64,000 nucleotides of DNA from assembly GCA_025267735.1 (NCBI GenBank), contig CM046303.1, forward strand, positions 36,469,380 to 36,533,379, read 5' to 3'. Each line of letters opens with the position of its first letter. Position 1 is the first letter of the stretch. The notes under the pieces are model-generated. The model was not told the origin of the DNA, made no database searches, and was given only the letters and a program-made list of their open reading frames with translations. Both the position numbers and the translations under genes were made by a program. The DNA is from Mactra quadrangularis. Its lineage: Eukaryota > Mollusca > Bivalvia > Venerida > Mactridae. Shown piece after piece: positions 12,764 to 22,937 of this stretch.

Positions 12764-14629
12764 AGAGCTGTCAGAGGAGACAGCATGCTCGACTTTTCTC
12801 AGTTAATCAGTGAATGGGTTTTAATAGTAAGGAAAAGAAGTAATGATGAATAAGTATTCCAAGTTTGAGTAGAATATCTTTGCTAGTATTGAAGTTTGTA
12901 AAAACTTTAACCTTGATTTTGGATGTTTTTTAAGTAAACAAGAGCTCTGCTGGGCGGGGCATTATATGCCCGTGTGCAGTCCAAGCAGTGTTCTATCTCA
13001 TATGAAGTCCCTGTGACCTTAACCAATGACCCTGGGACCTCAGAATAGGTCACATCCTTGACTGGAGGGCTATCCAAAGCAAAGATTTTGAGAACCTAGG
13101 TACAAAAGGTTTTTTCATATGATGTCCCTGTGACCTTGACCTTTGACCCTGGGGCCCCAAAACCAATAGGGCACATCCTTGACACATGGACTACACTCAC
13201 ATAAAATTTAGCGAATCTAGGTACAGTGGTTGGTAAGTTATTATCCAGACAAGGTTTTTCCATATGATGCCTTTGTGACCTTGACCTTTGACCATGGGGC
13301 CCCAAAACCAAAAGGGCGCATCCTTGTCACCAGGGCTACTCTCACATAAAATTTGGTAAACCTAGGTACAGTGGTTGTTCAGTTATTGTCCGAACAAGGT
13401 TTTTCTATATGAAGCCCCTGTGACCTTGACCTTTGACCCAGGGGCCCCAAAATCCAAAGAGCTCTTCCTTGACATATGGGCTACTCGCATATAAAATTTG
13501 GTGAACCTAGGTACAGTCATTGTTGAGTAATCGTCCGAACAAGGTTTTCATATTTTAAGTCCCAGTGATTTTGACCTTTGACCTAGTCACCTCAAAATGT
13601 ATAGGATTCATCTACTGAGTATGACCAATCTTCCTACCAAGTACCATGGCTGTCACTCCTAAACTTTTCAAAATATTGAGCAGACAAAGTTTTTATATTT
13701 AAGACCCAGTGACCTTGACCTTTGACCTAGTGACCTCAAAATGTATAGGATTCATCTACTGAGTATGACCAATCTTCCTACCAAGTACCATGGCTGTCAC
13801 TCCAAAACTTTTCAAGATATTGAGCGGACATGATTATGCTAATGGACGGACAGACAGACGGACTGAGGGTTTACCATAATAAACCCGTTTTTTCAAAACG
13901 GGTGTATCAAAGGGGCATAAATCCTAAAACAGTGAAGCCATGGTTATGGGCCTTTTATAGAAAGGTGGAGGTAGTAATGATGAATAAGTATTCCAAGTTT
14001 AAGTTAAATATCTGTGTCAGTAATGAAGTTATTAAATTTGTAAAACTTTAACCTTGATTTTGGATGTTTTCTAAGTAAAAAAGGGGCATAACTCCTACAA
14101 CAGTGAAGCCATGGTTATGGGCATTGATAGTAAGGTGGAGGTAGTGATGATAAATAAGTATTCCAAGTTTGAGTTGAATATCTTTGACATTATTGAAGTT
14201 ATTAAAATTTGTTAAAACTTTTACCTTGATTTTGAATGTTTTCTAAGTAAAAAAGGGGCATAACTCCTACAACAGTGAAGCCATGGTTATGGGCATTGAT
14301 AGTTAGGTGGAGGTAGCGATGATGAATAAGTATTCCAAGTTTGAGTTGAATATCTTTGACCGTATTGAAGTTATTAAAATTTGTTAAAACTCTTACCTTG
14401 ATTTTGAATGTTTTCTAAGTAAAAAAGGGGCTTAACTCCTAAAAAAAGTGGAACCAGGCCTTGATACTAAGGTGGAGGTAGTGATGATGAATAAGTATTA
14501 CAAGTTTGAGTTGAATATCTTTGACAGTATTGAAGTTATTTAAATTTGTAAAAACTTTAACTTTGATTTGCAACGCCAACGCCCAGGTGACAGTAAAAGC
14601 TCTCATTTTCTTTGAAAAGTCGAGCTAAA
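12764..14629 (+). mobile_element. Composite tandem-repeat element, 172-bp units
   Basis: It begins acaagagctgtcagagg...gctcgacttttc and ends gaaaagtcgagctaaaaa, so the ends form an inverted pair gctcgactttt/aaaagtcgagc. The inside is a tandem array with starts (aaaggggcataa) near 13909, 14080, 14252 and 14424, a period of 171-172 bp; one unit also lies before the inserted array (12830-12937). Noncoding. It resembles non-autonomous elements with internal tandem repeats described from clams. Confidence 0.75.
12938..13907 (+). repeat. Pearl-type tandem array 2, inside the 172-bp array
   Basis: It starts acaagagctctgctggg and has units with the core tgaccttgacctttgaccc, then two of the second type (gagcggacatgatt, ~144 bp apart). 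It ends in a GGAC/GGAC-like tract at 13842-13862 and the terminal hairpin acccgttttttcaaaacgggt (13883-13903). The 172-bp repeat continues on both sides. Confidence 0.8.
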
Positions 14630-15007
14630 AATTAAAGAAGAATGTAATACTAGTTTAGTGCTAACCCATTTGAATGTCATAAAGACAAAAATCGACACTA
14701 GCGGTTTTTACCAGGGATTCTAATAGAATCCCTAGTCAGTTATTCAGAGATTTCCCCTTAAAGATTTTGGATAGAGATCACAATACAAATTGTGATAATC
14801 AATTCATGAAATCTAAAGAACAGGGCAATTATTCATAGAGCCAGACGGAACCCCAGCTAAGTATCACATGGGTTCCTTTAGAGTTTTTGTCATCCTCAGA
14901 ATGTGGGGATACTGTTAGTGTTAAATCCTGAAGACTATCAGACTATATTACTAGTTTACAGTGCAATTTTTCTACCGGTGTACAGTGACCATTTAGACAT
15001 TAAAAGG
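14630..15007. other. No gene; small palindrome
   Basis: The only structure seen is agggattc-taat-agaatccct at 14713-14733. The rest is unremarkable intronic sequence. Confidence 0.45.
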
Positions 15008-15345
15008 TAGGGCTGTCATTGGAAATCGCGATATCGATGTATCACCGATTCTTAACAGAGGATCAAATATTGATTTGCAATTTAGAATATCGATACAATC
15101 TAGCATGTTATAAAGCTATGAAATAAAAGAAGGTGACAAAAGTTTGTTTTATGTCTGAAACGCCTTAAAACATCATGCATAACATCATGCGGGCATTATA
15201 TAAACAGAGATAATAGTATACATGTATATATACTGGAGTTCTAGCAGCTTCATTTACACTCCTTGTCTGACTCTATATATCGATATATCACTGATACATG
15301 CCTTTCGATATATCAATACAAAATTTTCTATCAATGACAGCACTA
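15008..15345 (-). mobile_element. hAT-like MITE, copy 2
   Basis: The ends are tagggctgtcattgg and tcaatgacagcacta. The flanks ttaaaagg and gtaaatgg agree at 6 of 8 positions. The interior matches copies 1 and 3 in reverse (gttctagcagcttc, ctccttgtctgactc). Noncoding. Confidence 0.75.
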
Positions 15346-15770
15346 GTAAATGGTCATTGACCACAATGTTACAAATATATCTCCAGGAATAGTATCATCT
15401 GACATTGTTTACAGATCTAAACTATAGTCATATTTATAATTAGTAAATTAACAACATAAACACATAACTCTAGCTATAAATAGATTTTATATCTCTGTTA
15501 GTTACATAGAAATTATTATTATATCATGACTATTACAAACATGACTTTATAGCTATCAAATCATAATGCATGTTGTCTTATCAACCTAGTTTTGTCACAA
15601 TCCATTAGAAGTTGACACAAATATATAATGACATATTATATATAATAAATACAACATAAAACAATGAGTGAGTATATGATCTAAGTTATATAAGTAAGAC
15701 ATAGTGTCAGGTAATATATGACAATTAGTGAAGTGTATACATGTATATACTTAAAGACTTCTAAGTACCT
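15346..15770. other. No gene seen
   Basis: AT-rich intronic sequence without a recognised feature. Confidence 0.45.
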
Positions 15771-15839
15771 CCATTTCCATATAGTAGGAAAATTTAGTTT
15801 TCCACATTTATTTCCTATCTATTTCAAAACCCGTTTTGT

Positions 15840-18800
15840 CATCACGGGGGGGGGGGGGGGGGGCCCAACTCAGTCACAATGTGAGTGGATTTCTGACGAG
15901 CTTGTGTCACGGATGCCTGTCGATAGTGTCACAGATTTTTACTAAAAATAAGATACAGAACTGTTTAAAAGGCGTAATTATAGTACAATATGAAAACATA
16001 GTAAAGATAAGACTTATGATACATTTCTTGTTTTTGTCTTACATTCTGCCAGTAAGAATTGTTGAACAATAATTTTCACTGTCTTTATAGCGTTATTTTT
16101 ATGCAGTTTACTCCTAATACCATTTTTTAAACCAGTTAAATGACGTTTCTTTGATACTAAGACTGTTTCTTAGATTATGTTTCATGATATAATAAGTTTT
16201 GATAGTTGTTTGCAAGTGACTAATAGCAGTTTGTGAAATCCGTTTGCAATATTTGATAAGTCACGGTATTTATGACAAGGTTGCATCTTATGTCACAGTT
16301 TTCTGTCTATAGGGTCACAGATTTTTCCAAGTATAAAACAAGTATAGGACTTGATGATCCTCTCAATGCGTTGAATATAATGCGTAAAAACGTAGCAAAA
16401 CAAAAGCATATTTTTTAAAAATCGATTATGTTTCAAAATTGTACATGTACTTTTTTTCAGGAACCATGTATTTTACCTGATACGCGTCAACATAAACTAT
16501 CATGTACGTCAGTTTGGGTACCAGGCTTACATGAACCTTAAAAAGGCTCACAGCCAATCAGAGACCATCATCAAGTTGATTCATTGAAAATATTGCCTCA
16601 TGTCCGTTATGGATTGACTAATATTCAATTTGATGTTATTTGTAAGCACAATTTTTTATTGTAAAGTTTTAATTTTAACTTACAGCTTATTACAACTGTG
16701 ATTACATTTACAGTTTTGCTTTCTTATACTTCTGTTTATTGTTTCTTAATTATACCTGCAGATAGTTTCACAAGAAATGTTAAGACATAAGTCATAGTTG
16801 CCTAAATTAGAAAAAAGCTGGAACTATTCAATTCATTTTTATCAACTCCAGTGGTCGGCAATTGCACCAAAAATACTGTGCATTAGTTGTTTCTGGAATT
16901 TGTATCCTGAGAATTGATTCATGTTTTTATTAGAATTCAAATACAAATTCATGTAATGGACTCATATCAAAAGATTTCTTGTCAACTGATATGCATCATG
17001 GTTGGTTCATTCATGCAGATAATTGGAGTAACATGTTCAAATATATGTTGCAATAACAATGACTGACATTTACAAGCACTTCACAATAGTTTGTGTATAC
17101 ATATTTTCATGTTGAAATCTGGAAAGACAATGTCACCCAAGCCTATAAATAGGATATTCATAATCAATTCTCATTCAATAACCCCAAGCCCATTTTTTTG
17201 TTCATCATTACTTATGATTGTGAGTTATCCATGTACAGTACACCAATGTGAATAATCTCCGAGATGATCTCAGACGCATTATAGAGTAAAAACATTTAAC
17301 TATTTCAACCAATGTAAAACATAACATATCAGAACAAATAATCCAGGGATTATCTAGGTGAAATGAAAATAAGTCTGTTTAACTTAAGTTTACTGCATTT
17401 GATTCATGACATGTACACTAGTCAGAACTCAAAACAGTAAAGTATGCAGCTCAACAAACATCTTCCTAACCAGTACTAGATCATTTTTGACACAAGCAGT
17501 TCCATACGTTTACATAAAAATGTCTTGGTCGGAGCTGGGCACGAATCCACAACATTCTACTAGTCAAAGAATTCAAAGCTTGTAGAAACATTGAACAATA
17601 TTTGTTTAACATTTACATGATTAATAAAACAAAACTAACCATTCATTTACAAAAAGATGTTTAATAATAACTGATGATGAACAAAAGGAGGTTAAAAACC
17701 TACATGTGAAGTAACAAAATTATCTATTTATTAAGAAACAAATGATTACAAAACCATCATAAACAAAAACATTGTTGTATATTCAAACTGAAGGTTCTTT
17801 TGAACAGCTCTATTGTGCCTACTTGAATTACTACTTTATGTGGTCAGTATGGACATTTTTCACAAGCGTCAGATGCTTTGTAAAGTTATTGCTGTCAGAA
17901 ACTTCAACATTTAGAGACACATGCAATTCATCAAGAAAACAATATCACAAGTATCACTGTACAAAGTGGTGTCACTAGAATCTGAGTCAAAGCTACAAAT
18001 ATGCTATCTTTTTCAAATGTATCTGTGAAAGAACATTGGACTCAGTAGCTTATATATAATACATATATCTATGAACACTTTTAGATGAATTGCTTATCTT
18101 CAGTTAAAAGCTGGACATTCACGGACATTCAAGTTTGCACCTAGATGTTTCTGTTAAAACATCAACTTTCACTTGGGTTAATGTCAAAGCCTTTTGTCTT
18201 GTACGTCCTTGGTTTAAGTTTGCCATCATCGTTGAAAACCAAAATGGAAAACAGACCAAATTGGATGAAATGAAGCCACGCAATAAACGGCTTCTGTTTT
18301 AGAGGTAAACAACTCGGAACAACATCTACACCTTGCTCGGGAAGCCTGAAAAAAATGAAAACTATCATCAGTAATACTGTGACATTAACGCAAGTATTGT
18401 CATATAAACTGTGACATGACGGGAAAAAATCCGTGACATCTAGGTTTTTGCATTTTGGTTGATTCTTCAATAAAAAAGACATCAATAAGAGTTAAAAAAT
18501 CATCACTTGACAAATATTTATTATCATACGATGCTGTATAATTGAATGTTGATCATAAATGTATGAAATCTTATTTTTCAATGATTTCAGCTCATGGATT
18601 ATAGCAAATCATACAATTGCTGTTTAAACTTTGTTTTTTTCTAGCTCATAAGACTTGAAACATTGTACAGTACAATGGAAATGTGAGTGACAATAAATAA
18701 AGGTTAAACTAGAATTGGCTTCTTATCCATAGGAAAATACGTATCTACCTTTTTCTGTCCGTTTAGTTCTTCAGTGCTTGTCAAAAATCCGTAACACTAT

Positions 18801-18870
18801 CGACAGGCATCCGTGACATAAGCTCGACAGAAATCCACTCACGTTGTGACGGAGTTGGGCCCCCGTGATG
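15840..18870. mobile_element. 3.0-kb TIR element of unknown superfamily
   Basis: The left end (15840-15940: catcacggggg, cccaactcagtcacaatg, ggatgcctgtcgatagtg) is matched in reverse by 18788-18870, about 83 bp of TIR. The left arm carries a run of 18 G where the right has 5. A shorter shared block ccatttccat further out (15772 and 18884) suggests longer original arms. Copies of gtcacRgattttt recur inside near both ends (15928, 16312, 18432). No clear target duplication was seen. It contains the exon-like block at 18162-18345. It lies in the intron between the furin-like and TM exons of the receptor. Confidence 0.65.
18162..18345 (-). CDS. Unrecognised terminal exon inside the TIR element
   Basis: A strong acceptor (tttcatttttttCAG) precedes 60 codons ending in TGA. 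The translation (LPEQGVDVVPSCLPL at the start, FGLFSILVFNDDGKL in the middle, GFDINPSES at the end) has a hydrophobic stretch followed by a basic patch and looks like real protein. The entry phase (one base completing a codon) does not match the phase-1 junctions of the surrounding receptor exons: read in phase 1 it hits a stop at once. So it is probably not part of the receptor. It may be the last exon of the transposon's own gene or a captured host exon. I do not recognise the family. Confidence 0.45.
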
Positions 18871-19764
18871 TATGTGTTGAAAAATGGAAATGGGAAGATT
18901 TCTAATTGCTATGATTTATCAAGAAAAATAGCAATTAGGAATCTTATCTCTGCAAGTGACACACAGCCTTGCAATTACTTGTTGTTGTAACAACATTCAG
19001 GCCATTACTTGACTTGATTGTGCATATCAACACACTAATGATTTTCACCAAAACTGACTGTAATTTTTACATGAGAAGCACGTGCTCATCTCTGTTTTTA
19101 AACACACAACAAAAATGTTTTTGTATGAATAAAGAACCATGAAAAGCATGCAAACGGGCGACAGTATTATCCTATATACATTTCCATTATCAATCGGACA
19201 TAAATGTAGAAAAATAAGAATTTTCTCCAATATGGTAATCAGGGCACTTAATAGATTCATTAAGTATATATACTGGTTGTAAATAGCCAACAGTCATAAA
19301 AGGTGATAAAATTAATCATCATTACACAAGTTGGTAAATATAACTGTTTGTTTGCCATGCTACATAATTTAGATTCAAGCCTCAAGTAGACTTTATCAAT
19401 ATCTTTTAGTATTTCAGAAAATCAGTTAAACATTAGGTTTAAAATCATTCTAGCATTATTTCTAAAGAAAAAACACATTGACAACACTCTTCATCCATTG
19501 AATAGACCAATGCAATATAGTAAGCACAGCAAATAAACTAAATTTTATATATGGCCTAATTAAGGTGTGTGAAAGGGATGAAGTTTCTTACCTGAGGTGA
19601 TAGTTGAAGATTCACATTTACTAGTTTTATCTGATTATTATATATACAGTATTGTACAGGAGGTAAAATGACAGTCAATTAACAAACATATACTAACTTG
19701 TAAAACTGACAATTTAATGAAAATATACTGGATTTCATCAAGATATTATAACACTATGAAACAA
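18871..19764. other. No gene seen
   Basis: Intronic sequence. The small open frame on the minus strand near 19045-19290 has low-complexity composition and no splice support. Confidence 0.45.
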
Positions 19765-20449
19765 TGTCAGAGGAGACAGCATGCTCGACTAAGTATTTGT
19801 CACATGAGATGTGGTTGATAATAAGGAACATACAATTTTAAATTTGAAAATATAACCTAAACAAATTTAAAGTAAAAAATAATACTTTTTAAAAATAAAA
19901 AATAATGTATTTAGAGTTATGAACCTCGTCACATGAGATGTAATTGATAATAAGGAGCATATATTTAAAGTTTGAAGTCAATACATAAAGAAATAAAACA
20001 GTTGCAGTAAAAACAAATATTTTTTTTACAGAAAACTCTAAGTTCAAGGGGGGAAAATTCTGAAAAAAAATGTATTTGGAGTTATGAACCTTGTCACATG
20101 AGATGTGGTTGATAATAAGGAACATAAATTTAAAGTTTGAAGTTGATACCTAAAGAAATTAAACGGTTGCAGTAAAAACAAACATTTTTTTAAAGAAAAC
20201 TCACAGTTCAAGGGGAGATAATTCTATAAAAAAATATATTTGGAGTTATGAACCTTGTCACATGAGATGTGGTTGATAATAAGGAACATTTATTTAAAGT
20301 TTGAAGTTGATACCTTAAGAAATAAAAAAGTTATAGTAAAAAATATTTTACTGCACAAAAATTCAGAAATATAGACGCGGACGCAGACGCCGGCCGACGC
20401 TCAGGCGAGTAGAAGAGCTCTCCATATACTTTGTTAAGTTGAGCTAAAA
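19765..20449 (+). mobile_element. Tandem-repeat element, ~165-bp units
   Basis: It starts gtcagaggagacagcatgctcgacta and ends aagttgagctaaaaa. Units begin at cacatgagatg near 19802, 19930, 20095 and 20259, the last two spacings being 164-165 bp, and hold gttgataataaggaac and aagtttgaagttgata. A GACGCGGACGC-like tract (20371-20400) precedes the 3' end. It has the same terminal signature as 12764-14629. Confidence 0.75.
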
Positions 20450-20626
20450 ATGTATTTTTACAAGTTTTCTTTGAGCTGTGGTCATTTGGATGCATAATTA
20501 ATAAATAATCATACCCAGGTACCTTTTTGAAATTTATGTGACTTTATCTGTAAGTTATAGATGTAAGTATACCCTTGTATTGTAAGTCAAACAACATAAA
20601 TTTAAATGCTATATATTATGTAAATA

Positions 20627-20750
20627 TCACATCCTATAGAGGGTGATAGAATGGACTGTTCAACCAAGACAAGTAATGTCAACCAGGGCTTTAGCCGAGG
20701 TTGACATTACTTGTCAAAGGTGAACATTACAAGATGTGATATTTGTTTTA
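20627..20750. repeat. Foldback repeat with 17-bp perfect inner arms
   Basis: gacaagtaatgtcaacc (20674-20690) pairs exactly with ggttgacattacttgtc downstream. Outer arms aatatcacatc and gatgtgatatt extend it to about 120 bp. It is a small MITE-like hairpin. Confidence 0.7.
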
Positions 20751-20770
20751 TTATACCAAACAACAAAAAT

Positions 20771-21225
20771 TAACAAAAGCAGTCCACGGACAGCGCTCGA
20801 CTATTCTGGGTATTTGTGTAATTCTAATATCAGAGGGCCATAATCCAGTAAAAATTCAGGCTAGAGTTATGCAACTTTGTATTTGACATCAATTAGTAAC
20901 CCCATACACAAGTGTGAAATTTCAAGTGAATCCCTTTAGTAGTTGCAAAGATAAAATGTTGCACCTAAAAACTTAACCAAGAAATTTCTAAGTATATAAG
21001 GGCCATAATTTAGTCCAAATTCATCTATGAGTTATGTAACTTGGTATTTGACCTCCAATGGTAACCGCGTACACATGTGTGAAGTTTCAAGTGAATCTCT
21101 TTAGTAGTTGCAAAGATAAAATGCTGCACCTAAAAACTTAACCAAGAAATGTTACAGTGATGCCAACGCCAACGCACAGCTGAGTAGGATAGCCCCACTA
21201 TTCTTCGAATAGTCAAGCTAAAAAT
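20771..21225 (+). mobile_element. Tandem-repeat element with cgactattc ends
   Basis: It begins aaaagcagtccacggacagcgctcgactattc and ends gaatagtcaagctaaaa, an inverted pair at the two ends. The inside holds two copies of a ~185-bp unit (ttcaagtgaatc, agtagttgcaaagataaaat, cacctaaaaacttaacc), then gccaacgccaacgcacagctg. Its 3' half matches the start of the window. Confidence 0.75.
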
Positions 21226-21349
21226 AGTCAGGCATGTTCGGCAGATAGTAATATGAATTATCTAATCAGTCATTTTCATGAGTGGCAACGATCAATCATT
21301 ATCAATCAAATGCAGGTTTATTGTCATTTGCTGCCGGTATCCTAGGAAA

Positions 21350-21665
21350 AAAGGGTAGGCAGCAGGTGTTTAAAACAAATATCCTATCCTATATACTTAA
21401 GTTGTCAAAAAATACGACATTGTTATCGGTGCAGATGAGCTCAACAGAACTGCCATTTAACAGGCAGCAGGCGTTTAAAACAAATATCCTATCATGTTTA
21501 CTTAAGTTGTCAAAAAATAAGAGGTTGTTATCAGTGCAGATGAGCTCAACAGAACTGCCATTTAACAGGCAGCAGGCGTTTAAAACAAATATCCTATCAT
21601 GTTTACTTAAGTTGTCAAAAATAAGACATTGCTATCAGTGCAAATGAGCTCAACAAAACTGCCAT
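21350..21665 (+). repeat. Tandem repeat, three 105-bp units
   Basis: Units start near 21363, 21468 and 21573 with aaaacaaatatcctatc, ttacttaagttgtca and gagctcaacagaactgcc. The spacing is 105 bp, a multiple of three, so the plus frame stays open over all units and reads as a 35-residue repeat. Expression cannot be supported: there is no splice or promoter evidence, and the frame closes right after the array. Confidence 0.8.
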
Positions 21666-22271
21666 TTAACACTTTCACCAAGCATGGAAATGCCTTCTAA
21701 ACCTAATAATGCTTTTCCAATACACAAAGACCACAAAATAAGAGTGAAGTCCGACCTAGGCCTGTAAAAAACAGACTACAACACTACAACAGACTTCACC
21801 CTGCAATAACCCTAATAAATCACAATAATATATACTTTTCAAGACATTTTCTCCATTGTACATCAGTTCTTATTATTGCAATCACTTTGTCAAAGGTCAA
21901 AACAACATAAAAGCACATTTTTCAAAAATATGACTGGCATTTTAATGTTTTCAACATAATCTTGTTATCATTTGTCTACAAAGTAACCAAATATAACAGT
22001 TAAATCATGTCCTGACTAGGGCTGGCAAAATCAATTGTCTATGTAGTCCATGTTGTTCCAAGGCAAGTACAGACAAGTGGATTATTCAATAATTTTATTC
22101 TATAATGTTCATATGAACAAGTTACTTTTACCAGACAGCCAAAGTGGACAAGTAAACAATTTTAAGATTTCACCAAACCTGCTGACTATAAACAATCATG
22201 AAAATCCTAACAAATATGATTATATCAAAGTTGCTGGACAAAATTAATCAAACCACAGCACATGTACCTAC
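21666..22271. other. No gene seen
   Basis: Intronic AT-rich sequence directly downstream (minus strand) of the furin-like exon. No feature recognised. Confidence 0.5.
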
Positions 22272-22430
22272 CTCTGATACAAATGGGACCTCTCTCATGT
22301 TCATCGTATGTTGTATGAGAATGACATTCTTGTAGACAACGAGTTCTATATTCATCTAAGTAATGTACACATTTAGAACATAACGTCTCAGATTCACATT
22401 CCAAACAATCAAATATACTACATGTATCAT
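22272..22430 (-). CDS. Receptor exon: furin-like cysteine-rich repeat
   Basis: Minus-strand exon of 159 bases between the acceptor atatttTAG and the donor AGAG|GTAGGT. It starts and ends in phase 1. The 53 residues contain eight cysteines in the spacing C-x4-C-x2-C-x5-C-x2-C-x10-C-x3-C-x14-C, the pattern of furin-like repeats found in receptor kinases, R-spondins and proprotein convertases (for example CLECESETLCSKC). The other two frames are closed. It joins in frame to the EGF-like exon upstream (27237-27350) and the TM exon downstream (8554-8677). Role inferred: an extracellular module of a small membrane receptor; the ligand is unknown. Confidence 0.8.
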
Positions 22431-22599
22431 CTAAAATATAAAAATATCATTATGAAAATATTTAAGCACTTGTTGATCTATAGCAGAATATAAGCTCACT
22501 CCATCTCATCTTCTTTTACTGCAAAATGCAACTATTCCAAGTTCTAAAACAATCAGTACTAAGACATGCCATTGATCACACTACTCAATGTTTGATCTC

Positions 22600-22890
22600 A
22601 TGCATTATATTAATTTTTTTCATACTAGGTTTAACACCATGTAAACCGAATTTAGGTTATTTGATGGAGTCCAGCACATCTAACCTAGCTTTCCTGGACC
22701 CTTGTCTGTGACCAGTACTCACCTTCAAGTCTACAAAGCTGGAAACTTAATTAATGGAGGAAAACTGACATTATTGTCAAATTTTGATGGTAGGGTATTA
22801 CAGCCCTGGGTGGGATTCGAACCTGTACCCCTTTGGGACACGAGATTCAAAATCCCAGCGCTCTACCAAATGGGCTATCAACCTGTATCA
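22600..22890 (-). repeat. tRNA-derived SINE, minus strand
   Basis: Read on the minus strand it begins with a tRNA-like head: gttgatagcccatttggtag (A-box region), then ggttcgaatcccacc (B box). The body carries attgtcaaatt and ggaaagctaggtta, and the tail is gtgttaaacctag. The degenerate copy at 6155-6420 has the same order. It is not a functional tRNA: the A-B spacing and the stems do not fit. Confidence 0.8.
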
Positions 22891-22937
22891 TGCATTTTAT
22901 TACAGGAAGTGACTGACTAGGGTTTAATAAACTTGAA

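Noticed and set aside
18162..18345. Terminal exon of the receptor gene
   Set aside because: The entry phase does not fit any receptor junction; the phase-1 reading stops within seven codons, and the TM exon lies further downstream.
19889..20125. Hydrophobic minus-strand ORF
   Set aside because: It is an AT-rich frame through the ~165-bp tandem unit, repeated with it.
22800..22890. Minus-strand tRNA gene
   Set aside because: A- and B-box words are present, but no acceptor or anticodon stem can be drawn and the sequence continues as a SINE body with a relative at 6155-6420.
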